Below are positions 1 to 10,600 of a stretch of 64,000 nucleotides of DNA, in pieces. Position 1 is the first letter of the stretch. The number at the start of each line of letters is the position of its first letter. Source of the DNA: Paragordius varius (Eukaryota > Nematomorpha); assembly GCA_964247055.1 (NCBI GenBank), contig OZ176050.1:4960001-5024000 (forward strand), given 5' to 3'. The translations under genes and the position numbers were made by a program. The notes beneath the pieces were generated by a model, which did no database searches, was not told the origin of the DNA, and worked only from the letters and a program-made list of their open reading frames with translations.

Positions 1-1176
1 AACACTACCATCCCCATCACCATAAACCATAGCCGGTTGACTATCTGGCCACTTATGAGTTTTAGCGTCCCAAGCCAATTGTTCAGGGGTCATAACCTTG
101 GTTCCATACATGCAATACAATTTAACCCCAAGTGAAGGATTGTTTTTCAATGGCCCAATTTTGGACGATGGTAAATATATGAGATCACGATTATCAAGCC
201 ACATGGAGTAAACATCGGGTAAATCAAGTGCAAGAAACAGCTCTTTTAAAGTGCTGAGAGAATAATTTTTGTTTGGAGAATAGACTAGGAGTTCTTCATC
301 ATTCCACAATTCTTTTCGAGGAAGGAGCCAGGCTAAACTGGGATACGTACGTTGACCATCCCGTATTTTTAACGCATTCAATGGGTAAGCATCCAAATTG
401 TCACCTGAGATGTACATTTTTAGTGCTTTGACAGTCCCGGCCCAAGGTGCTGACAACGATATGAAAGAGTGAATATATTTATCTTTCCACGTTTGAGATT
501 GTAGTTGGAGAAAATATTTGGCATACAAACAACCCATACTGTGACACAATAAAATAACCGGCTTCAATAAATCACCATGCATATCTTCAACCAAAATCTT
601 CATGTCATTAAGCATTTTCATATTTTCAACTATAAAATACTAAATTTATATATACGCGGAGTTTTCCTGAAATCATAAGGGGCACCACGGATACTTTTGT
701 CACGGACAAGACCTATTTTTACCAAAGAATCTGCAATGTAAGCAAAATATTTGCCTATAAGTTAAACAACAAGTAAAACTTATAGATCGTTTATTAGGAT
801 CCAACCATTCAACAGATGATGTGTTGCCAAAACCAGGGACGCGAATATCCACCCCATCATTGTTTCGCGTTGTATGAGAAACATTATCATAGACCAATCT
901 AAAATTAAAAATTAAGATTACTCAACGTTTGATACCCAACAATCAATAAAGTATGGAATCAGTAATTCAAGATTCAACCATATATTGTACCAATCTGTCG
1001 TACGTTTATAGCAAAGGAGCCTGGGTGTATCATTTCTGTTTAATCGAGCTTCCATATGACTCCCTCCATCGCCCGGAACTATAATATTATAGTTATAAAA
1101 GAATTAAACTTAATAAAACCGGGTATTGACCATACACTAGTGATAGAAGACTAAAAAATAAAAGAGTCCTTTTCAT
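1..1176 (-). CDS. PLA2G15: Lysosomal phospholipase A2 / LCAT-like acyltransferase, 3' end cut by window
   Basis: Lipase-fold enzyme that moves or hydrolyses acyl chains of phospholipids, probably in lysosomes or secreted. Exons (complement) 1110-1176, 922-1078, 780-898, 656-754 and 1-629 join in frame to 357 codons. The start MKRTLLFFSLLSLVYGQ is a signal peptide. Then come IPGDGGSHMEA (the family's PGDLG segment), GVDIRVPGFG, RGAPYDFR, the nucleophile elbow CHSMG and the catalytic-Asp motif GDGDGSV at the window edge. The catalytic His exon lies outside. All four introns are ultrashort (31, 23, 25, 26 nt) and restore alignment with PLA2G15 without gaps. It is divergent from SLC35F6 with 67 bp between start codons. 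LCAT itself is the alternative family member; the PLA2G15 branch fits better from memory, not from a tree. Confidence 0.9.
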
Positions 1177-1243
1177 AATGATAAAACATAGAGCAGCTGA
1201 TGATCGGCTTAGAACATGAATGTTGGCGCATAACGAATGAATC
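1177..1243. promoter_or_regulatory. 67-bp bidirectional promoter interval, PLA2G15-like / SLC35F6
   Basis: Only 67 bp separate the two divergent start codons (1176 on minus, 1244 on plus). Both starts are supported by family alignment at the first residues. The interval must hold both 5' UTRs and any core promoter. I see no clear TATA box. The promoter role is inferred from geometry only. Confidence 0.55.
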
Positions 1244-3530
1244 ATGACGAATTGGACCAAATACGGGATATTATTGGCCATTGCGATGGTTATTACAGGG
1301 GCAATAAATACTTTATCAACAAAGTTTTTAATTACGTAATTTAAAGGTGGGCAGATATGATAGTGTCAAAAGGATACAATAATAATCCCCACACATTTAA
1401 CCATCCATTTATTCAAGTTATATCTCTTTAATATTTGCACGATTTTGTGTATGATATTTTCAAATGGTTTTATATTATATATTTTACTATTGATTTTAAA
1501 AACCAGTTCCTAAAGTTTCTGAACATACTTAATGTATATTTATTTTGTTCAAATTCAACAATTTTCATAAGTCATTCTCTTTCAACCTTCAATCTAATAA
1601 TCACACTCAACATTTTATTTATCAAAATACTAGCATTTTTAACGTTTTCAATCATATTTATTCCGTTAAAATTGAATTTTTAGTTTTCCTTATTTTTTGA
1701 ATTTTTAAGGGATATAGTTTTTAGTTAAAACTATTTTGGAACGCATGAGATTTTCAAAAAATAGGATTCAGCCATTATGGATGCTTATTAAACATTTGAA
1801 TAATTATTTTTTGTTAGTTTAAAAAATTTAATTTAAGGAAAGTGTAGAGAATTAAGACATATATTAGTGACAACTTTATAATATTTCTTTTATAATCTAG
1901 TCGTGTGGCATGTTTTTGGGCGAAATGCTATGCATAGTAACGTATAAAATTATGCGGTTATACCAAATACGACAAAACCGTAACCGAGAAATCAATCCAA
2001 TGAATAATATTAACCCTTTTTCACCCTTAATATTTTTACCACCTGCCATGTTTGACATGACTGCCACCAGTTTAATGTATATGGCACTAATTTTTACATA
2101 TGCGTCCAGTTTTCAAATGTTACGCGGTTCTGTTATCGTTTTTACCGGATTGATATCAGTCGCTTTTTTGGGTAATCACTTGGGTCTACGTAAATGGGCC
2201 GGAATCTTTGTTATAATATCTGGTCTTATGCTTGTTGGTTTATCTGATGTACTAACCTCAAATGCCAACATTTCAGATCGTAATGCAATTATTACGGGTA
2301 TTAATTAATAATATTTAAAGTGTTTTGATAAAATTTTGAAATTAGTGAAATAAAAGCGCAATTTTTTGCCAATTTCATTTTTAACCTAAGCAATAACAGG
2401 TGTTTTTACTGAAAAGTTCTGTGTTGAGATATTGTGCCAAATATTTAATTTTTCCTTCTACAATATTCCTTTTTTACAATTATGGTAAGGTGATATTGTT
2501 AAACATTCAAAAATCGTAATTATACACACCTTGACATATTTTTAAAATTTAAAACTTATAGTTTATATTAACACTTTTTTCCTTTTGCGTATGTAGGGGA
2601 TATGCTCATTATTTTAGCTCAAATAATAGTTGCATGCCAGGTGTGTTACGAGGAAAAATTCATAACGCGGTATGATGTACACCCACTTCAAGCTGTAGGT
2701 TGGGAAGGCATTTTCGGTTTTTTAATCCTAAGTTTCCTCATACTTTTGCTCAATTTTATTCCCCTGTCGGCGTCTACCCATTCACTTTTCCCTCACATTC
2801 CAGGAACCCGAATGGTGATTGAAGATGTAACTGATGCATTTTATCAAATCAAAAATTCACCTGCTCTCATGATAGCCTTGTTAGGTAAAGATCGTAACTA
2901 ATTAGTTAATGACTTTAACGCAGGAATTTTAGTGCGCTCCACATAATGTTCATATAATTTATATATCGCGTAAATATTTGGCCATATATTACTAGTTTTT
3001 TATACACACATCATTTTTGAATATCAATTATTTAGTACATCTACTCAACTAGGTTAGTAATAAATACTAAATTTCATAGTAAATATATAAAATTTATTAC
3101 TGAAACTAACTTAAAAGAATGAGGAAGATTATTTTTACAAAACACAAAAATAGGAGCAGAACAAAACAATATTAAAATATCATTCAATTAAACACATATT
3201 TAATATTTAGGAAATATCCTTAGCATAGCAGTCTTCAATTATGCCGGCATTGCTGTAACTAAAAGTATGAACGCTACAACCCGAATGGTGCTTGATAGTA
3301 TGCGAACCCTACTTATTTGGATCGTGAGTTTATCATTGCGATGGCAAGCCTTTCATTACTTGCAGTTGATTGGATTCACCTTCCTTATTCTGGGTATGGT
3401 TGTTTATGAACGCATTTATCATTTATTGCCGTCGTGTCAAAATATGCGGCGACAAAATTTATTCGGAAACAACAATACCACGATGGATGATGACTCCACC
3501 GATCCATTGTTTGTGGAATCTGAAGATTGA
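1244..3530 (+). CDS. SLC35F6: SLC35F6-like lysosomal membrane transporter
   Basis: Multi-pass EamA/nucleotide-sugar-transporter-like protein; the human homologue is a lysosomal and mitochondrial membrane protein of uncertain substrate. Exons 1244-1323, 1347-1416, 1901-2297, 2597-2884 and 3211-3530 give 384 aa (human 371). The start MTNWTKYG matches human MAWTKYQ; later landmarks are GAINTLSTKWADM, SCGMFLGEM, SSFQMLRGSV, LAQIIVACQ, EEKFITRYDVHPLQAVG and NATTRMVLDSMRTL. The first intron is 23 nt (1324-1346); the others are 484, 299 and 326 nt. An AATAAA polyadenylation signal lies at 3579-3584. Identification is close to certain; transport function is not shown by sequence. Confidence 0.95.
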
Positions 3531-4319
3531 TTTTTTTAACCTATGGGTTAATGATGACTCAGTCTCTTTTTACTTCCAAATAAATCTCACATGTATACTA
3601 CCCCTTTTTTTTCATTCAAAAACATAACTCATTTTCATTGAAACGCGTTTTTTGGAATGAAAAATTAGGTATGTAGCAAACTTACCTATGTGTATATTTT
3701 ATATTTATATCATATCATACCAAAAAAGATTTATGTAATACGAATAAATAATTTTTAATTGATGGATATATAAATACTATAATAAATTAACTTTTTAACA
3801 CATGCAATATACAATTAGTTATAAGGCAAAAAAATGACGGACGTACAAATTTATTTATATATATATGTTGATTTATGGAACACATTATATTTTAAACATT
3901 AATCTAAAATAAATATACTTATACGCACATAAATATGCATATATTAATTATGGCTATCATATAAAAATTAATTGGATAGAAAACCATTATAAATTATAAA
4001 ATTATGCATGATAATAATAATAATACAAAATAATTAATGTTGTACTGTTGCACATATGGTATGGTAGGTAGAAAGATAGATAATACGGTGAATATGTTTA
4101 AAGATAATTACGAATGAGGGCACTTATTAATACGTAATACATTTATTGATTATTTTAGTCTTCTTAATTGTTTATCATTTGTAAATCAAATGCAGGAACT
4201 TTTATTAACAATATATACCATATTATATCATGGTGGAACGTTGGGTGAGAAATATTTATTACAGATTATTTCTTGGTAAATACATAATTTTAACTTGGTA
4301 AAAGCGCCGTTGAGATTAA
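3531..4319. other. Convergent intergenic region, SLC35F6 3' / PHKG 3'
   Basis: Holds the likely SLC35F6 polyadenylation signal and then plain AT-rich DNA between two convergent genes. No reading frame or repeat in it is convincing. Confidence 0.6.
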
Positions 4320-7300
4320 TTAATATCTTGGGAATAGTTTTGTTAAATCTTGCATGTTTCCTTTAACAACCACCTCTTTAAGTTCAATCTTGGGTCGTGT
4401 TTCAAACAGAAGGGCCCTGTTTTGGAGTGTCCCTTTCTTAATCCAATGTCCATAAATGTGGAAAGCCAGTGTGTCGATATACTTGTGAACGGGTTTAGCT
4501 CTGTAAGGATCCTCCCTCAGAATACTTTCAGTTACTACCAACTCTAGGCCGCGAAGTTTTGAGAGTCGAAGCCTTTGAAGCACAACAATGTGGAGTACAA
4601 CTATAATGGCTTTCTGTACGTGTGTGAAGCCATACAGATAAAAAAATATATATTATGAATCAACAGCGTAATAAAATATTTTTTAGGGAAATATATATGT
4701 ATGGAAACTTTTGATTAGTTACGACGAACTAAAAAATTTGCAATAAAATTTGTTAAGATTGAAATTGATGAATTTACAAAATTGCAATTATAATTAAGAT
4801 GATTAAAAGTAGTAATTAACAACAAAATGATAAAAATGGTCATAAAATACATTTAAAAATTATTGTAATCAAACCTTAAACAGGAGCCGGGGTTTAAATA
4901 TTCTTTTAATGCCAATTGCTTCAATTTCATGGGTAAAAAAGAAGGGATGTTTCAGTGCTTGTTCCGCTGTTAATCGTTCACTCGGTTTTTTCACCAACAA
5001 ATTTTTGATCTTAAAAAATAATTATTACATAAAAGATTGATTAAAAGGGCTTTATTATTTTAAAATTCGAACTAGGGTGTGTTATATTTGTTTCAGAATA
5101 CTATATATAATTGTACAATTTCAAACAAAACAAAAACACAATCAAATTTCAAAAAGATATTGCTATTAGACCATACCGTCAATAGAAGTAAACCCTAATA
5201 TTGCATAAATATTTACCAAATCTTTCGCAATGTCAGACATATCAATGGTTGGATCGGATAGATCTATTTCTTTGTCCATAATGTTTCGGAACATGTACAT
5301 TTGTTTTTTGTGCCAAAAAGGCGTTGTCCCAACCAACAAAGAATACATGAGAACGCCAGAAGACCAAACATCTACGGGTCTTCCGTAACCTTCTGCACTG
5401 GAAAACATGCGACAAGCCAATATTTCAGGGGCTAAGTAGGCTGGTGTCCCACACAAATCTAATTAATCCACGCATCCATAGTTAATAAATTTTATCTTAT
5501 TTTAACCAAAGTTATTATAATTTTTTTAAAAAGCTATTTATTTTAATGCAACATTTTTTTGTGCTACAAAAAAGATATTGGTTAAAAATTGAGAGAACTA
5601 GCTTCATGATGGCCTATTTTAAATTAAACATGACAGAATTAGTTATTTCATGCAACAAATTTGTGACATCAAAATCATATAAAAATAATGAAAATAACAA
5701 CTAAGGTATTATTATTATAATTTAGTTTTATAAGGTGCATAAGTTAATATCTAAATTTAAGATATAATAACCATTTATCTGTTTTTGCGAATAAAATTAT
5801 ATAAAGCTATATAGCCTTAAAAATAAATATAAAAAATGGCACAAAAGAGTTGGATTCCAGCGAGTCATAATAATATTTAATACAGAACCGAAAAAATACC
5901 AAATATATTTGCATGTTAAAAGTTAAATAAGAAGATAATTTACACTTCATTACCTTTTCACTTTTTTTGTCCTAGTTTACATTTTGGGATAATCCCAGAG
6001 CTTTTTGTAAATAAACTACATTTTTGAGATTTGGTTAAGTTCAAATTTAATTATCAAAATTTTTTTTCATGTATTAGATAAATAATGTTATATTTATTAC
6101 AGTAAAACTTCTAGAGCCTAAAATTAGGACAGCTCCAAAAACGATTGAAATGAACAGCTGATACAGAAATGAAAATATATCAAGATTTTGCTGGTTAAAT
6201 GTAGCCCGAAGATTTTTAAAGTTAATTATATACATTTTCCAACCAAAACATTTATTTGCGTGTTGCATTAGCGATTTAAAAAAATTTATAGAAAAAAATG
6301 GCAGCAAAAAAGCTTAAAATGAGGATTTTTTACAATTTTATAAAAAAAATATTCTTTTGTATAATGTGCCCTAAAGAAAGCAGATTTTTAAATTTGGATT
6401 AATACCTGACACACTTTTTAAGATACTGAAATTTTAAATGGTTCTGGGATATAAAACTTTCCCAAAGGTAATGGAGTGTTAACATGCAGTGTGGAATGTT
6501 ATTGTTCGGTAGTAATAACTACGATTGAGAAAGATTAATGTTCGGTTTTTAATAGATTGATTCATAATACCCGGTCTGACGGCTGATGAATGCAGTATTC
6601 ATGGTCATAACCAGTAAATTAATACCAGACATTAATATGTAAATAAAATAAACAAAGTAAATTGAGGAAACAAAAATTAAAATTTTACATTTAGTATAAA
6701 ATAAACTTTAACAGTTATCATTTCGAATTCAGTTAGTATAAAGTTATGATTATATTTTCAATATTTTTGAAAACGATCAGAGTAACGGGGAATTTTTAAC
6801 TGGTTAATAAAAAATTTTACCTTTCAGAGCGTGATCATCTTTTACGGTTATGGAAAAGCCTAAATCCGTCAATTTAATGGAAAAGTTGTCGTCTGATACA
6901 AGGATGTTTTCGGGTTTGATATCACGATGGACAACCATCAATTCATGCATATGAGCTAATGCAGAAAATACCTGTCTCATAATGTGTCTATTTTGTTAAA
7001 AACAATACTAACTTTGTCCTTTTCTCTGATAAAGTAACTTCCTGGGCTAGGTAATCATATAATTCTTTTTTACACCTAAACATATAGCAAAAACTTACAA
7101 TTGTAGAACTAGAAAAATAAAGGAATTCGTCACACAACTATCATATATTTCAACTGCAAATTATTTTTTTATTTATACTTATGTTTGGGTGTGGGGACAC
7201 CAATTTTATAATATTTATTTCTTGCATAGTGGATTCGTATAACAATGTTTTTTCATCTTCTGAACTATAAGTTCCGCTTATATCAACTATTTTAACAGCA

Positions 7301-7510
7301 AATTCTTTCCCAGTTTTCTTTTCAATACATCTTCTAACAAAACTACTCCCACCTCTGCACTATTATCGATATAATTTACTTTCCTAAAAGTTCTTTAGGC
7401 TCATATTTAAAATAAAATTCTTTTCCCAATAGTTCATCTGGCATTAGCGGCTCCTCTCTTTTCAGAGAAGGCCTACGTAACGTTTCGATAGGACTCTGGG
7501 TAATTGTCAT
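4320..7510 (-). CDS. PHKG: Phosphorylase b kinase catalytic gamma subunit
   Basis: Ser/Thr kinase that activates glycogen phosphorylase. Exons (complement) 7380-7510, 7179-7354, 7099-7153, 7013-7075, 6821-6987, 5217-5458, 4875-5009 and 4320-4613 give 420 aa. Visible in order: glycine loop [17 protein letters not shown] lysine in [18 protein letters not shown] in place of [13 protein letters not shown], then [12 protein letters not shown] and the calmodulin-binding C-terminal part with LREDPYRA and [14 protein letters not shown], typical of PHKG rather than other CAMK kinases. Introns 1-4 are 25, 25, 23 and 25 nt; introns 5-7 are 1362, 207 and 261 nt. Intron 5 carries a dispersed repeat. All catalytic residues are intact. 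Divergent from OSGEP. Confidence 0.95.
5950..6530 (+). repeat. Dispersed repeat family R3, copy 1 (in PHKG intron 5)
   Basis: AT-rich block with close relatives at 41190-42190 (same orientation) and 56620-57440 (inverted). Shared islands include tttgtcctactttacat, attaggacagct(c/t)c, tgcattagcgattt and a tail like gggatataaaac...ccaaaggt.atggagtgttaa. I see no coding potential and no terminal repeats. Boundaries are approximate. Confidence 0.6.
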
Positions 7511-7634
7511 ACAAATATAATTTATGTAATGAATAAAACTAAGGATGAAAACAAGGACATGGGTAAAATAACTCTCAGGTCAAAAACTTAACATATTGAT
7601 TCTGGAATGCATGCTTATATAGGCCATAACGAGC
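7511..7634. promoter_or_regulatory. 124-bp bidirectional promoter interval, PHKG / OSGEP
   Basis: Lies between divergent start codons at 7510 (minus) and 7635 (plus). A weak TATA-like string, cttatatagg, occurs near 7613-7622. The promoter role is inferred from position. Confidence 0.5.
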
Positions 7635-10600
7635 ATGGTTATCGCTTTAGGTCTGGAAGGAAGCGCAAATAAGCTTGGTATAGGCATAGTTCAAGATAAT
7701 ATTGTACTTTCTAACCCAAGAAAAACTTATATTACACCTCCTGGTGAAGGTTTTATTTTTTTTATGAATTTAAGGTTTTTTGCCCCGTGACACTGCTAAA
7801 CATCATCAAACGCATATAATTGATTTAATCGATACCGCATTGCAACAAGCCAATGTTAAACCCAAAGACATTGATATACTATGTTACACCAAAGGTATTA
7901 AGTAAAACAGTTTGAAAGCTATTATAATAATTTTTCAATTGTGTTTTTAATGATGTAATGCATCACCGTATATTTTTTCAAACCTTATTTTCAATAATAT
8001 TGTCTATAGATAATCTACATTTTTGGGCAGGCATATATTAATACCGGTCTTATTTTCAGATTTCTTTCAGTGAACATAGTTATTTTAAAATTAAATCAAA
8101 ACTTAAAACGTTATTTCGTTTTTCACCTTAGATATGGCAATTTTTGATATTTTTTTATAGTTTAAAATCATCTTCGAAAAAAATTATTAAAAAGATGATC
8201 ATTTTCGGTAGCTAAATTACTGAATCATTTTTATAATATAGTAGCTGGCCCTGTCACGCTTCGCTGTGACGTAGTCTCTCCGATAATTATCTTAATAATT
8301 TGCAATAGAGGTAATTGAGATTAAAAAATAATAAAAAACATATTTAATAAAAAGAATGTCTTTAATTATTCTTTTACAGGTTTTTTTATAGGCTTAAATA
8401 TTGTTTACTCGAAATTGACCATATTTAAACTGTCCCTTATTATAAGATTTTCGTTTTACCAAATCATGGTGAAATTGTGTTTATACACATGGGATCAAGG
8501 GATATAAAAAGAAAATCATTTATGTTTTTAAAGGAAAGTATGATATTATACAAATTCCTAAGAAATGTGTTTAACTAAACCCGTATGAATTCTTAAGTTT
8601 TTGGGAAAATTAGATCCAAAACCACGCCATTTTTGTACGGCCTCTCAGTTTTAAACAGGTAGACCCTTACCCATAGACCTATATGGAAAAAGCTTTGAGT
8701 TAAATTCTTTGCCTTTATAGGGCAAATATTTGGAATCATCTTTGATACCAACGTCTCATGGGTTATATGGGTCGTTCGAAAAAATACATCAATACTAAAT
8801 AATGGTTATATGATGGCGTATTTTTAGGACCTAAAGGCCCCAATTTAACGACGAATAAAACGTGTGACCGTATATGAGCTCATACGGCTTCATATATTTT
8901 CTGTAAATTAGCCCCAAAACAACGCAATTTCTATATAGTGGCTCAGTTTTTGGCGGGTAGCTCCCTACCCAGGGGCAGGTAAAAAAAGCGTCGGGCAAAA
9001 TTTTCGCCTTTTATGGGGAATATCTGGAATTATCATGGATTCCATATGTTCCTATTGGTCTCATGGATTTTCTTTAATTTGGCTCCAAAGGCATGTTGTA
9101 TCGATATGATGACGCAGTTTTACGCGTGCCCTAACCAAAAAAGCAAGAAAACGCTCAATATTTTTGCCATTCTGGTAATACCTGAAATCATGATTGATTC
9201 CATATGCTTTCTTAGAATTGCCTCAAAACCAATAAGTCATTCTATTGTGGCGCTTTTTCAGTGCAAGGGCCTAATTAAGGGGTATTTTGATAAACCGCTC
9301 TACCTAAATTTTTCCCTTTTTACGAGTAATATTTCAAGCCCTTATTGAGTTCATATGGCCTGATAAGTTTTTTAGAATTTGCCTCCAAAATCACGCTATA
9401 TCGATATGGTGGCGCAGTTGTAGGCTGTAGCCCCCTACCCATAGGCCAATATTAAAAGGACGTTTGATAAAAATTTTTGCTTTTATAGGGTAATACCTGG
9501 AATCATCATTCATTCCTTTTTCTTCATAATTTTTAGAAGAATGGCTTTAAATAATAGTTCAATGATAGCGCATTTTTTAGGGCGTAAAGGGCCTAATTAA
9601 CGGCCAATTTAAAAAAATCACGACTTATTTTACCTTTTTACCGGTAATATTTTAGGCCCTTATTATACTTATAAGGCCAGATAAGTTTTTCTGAATATTA
9701 AATTCTAAACAAGGCAATTCCGATATTGTGGCGCAGATAAAGAGGGGTAGCCCCCTACCCAGATGCCAATATAAAAAAGACGTTCGATGAAAATTTTGCC
9801 TTTATAGGGAAATACCTAAAATCATCACTCATTTTATATGTCCCTACCCAGAGGCTGATACAAAAAAAGCGCTTGATTAAAGTTTTTCCTGAATACCTGG
9901 AATCATGAATGCTCTCATTAGTTTTTGGAAAAATTGCCTCAAAAATAAAATATGATCCTATGGTGGCGCATTTTTCAGGGCGCGAAGGGCGTAATTAACG
10001 GCTAATTTAAAAAGCCGGACTACTTAAATTCTTGCCTTGTTAAGGGTAAATTTTAAGCACCTATCGAACTCATATGTGATTGGTTTTTTGAAATTTAACC
10101 CCAAAGGCACTCTATTTAGATATGACGGGGCAGTTTTTAGCGGGTATCACCTTACCCAGCGGCCAATATAAAAAAAACGCACGACTAAAATTTTGCCTTA
10201 TAACGCGGAATACCTGGAATCATTATTGAATTTTTACGGTCTCATACCTTGGGCGAATATAGATTCAAAAAATTATATTTGTGGATTTTATTTTCGAAAA
10301 AAATGGCATTTTGCGGGGGGAGCGGGTAAAAAGAGGGCCTAATTTAAAAAAGCGAGCCGACTATGTTCGGCTCAATCGAAAAAAAGTAAAAAAAAATAAT
10401 ATTTGAAATCGAATGGTCCAACATGTTTTCCGGAAAATTGTCTCAAAGACACGATTTTTGTGGACTTGTGTTTTAACACCCGTTTTTTCGCGGGGTGGGC
10501 CCTAAAAAAACAGACGAAGCTATTGTCGGGGCATTCATTAATGATTATATTTTTTCGATATTTGGATTTGAATGGGTTTACCGGTTTTCTGGAAACAGAT

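Noticed and set aside
1435-1683. Open frame of 82 codons in SLC35F6 intron 2
   Set aside because: Phe/Ile/Leu/Asn-rich product typical of AT-rich chance frames; it lies in a well-bounded intron.
9013-9348. Open frame of 111 codons inside OSGEP intron 2
   Set aside because: It lies within the Helitron-like tandem array and its translation has no domain and repeats with the array, so it is a chance frame.
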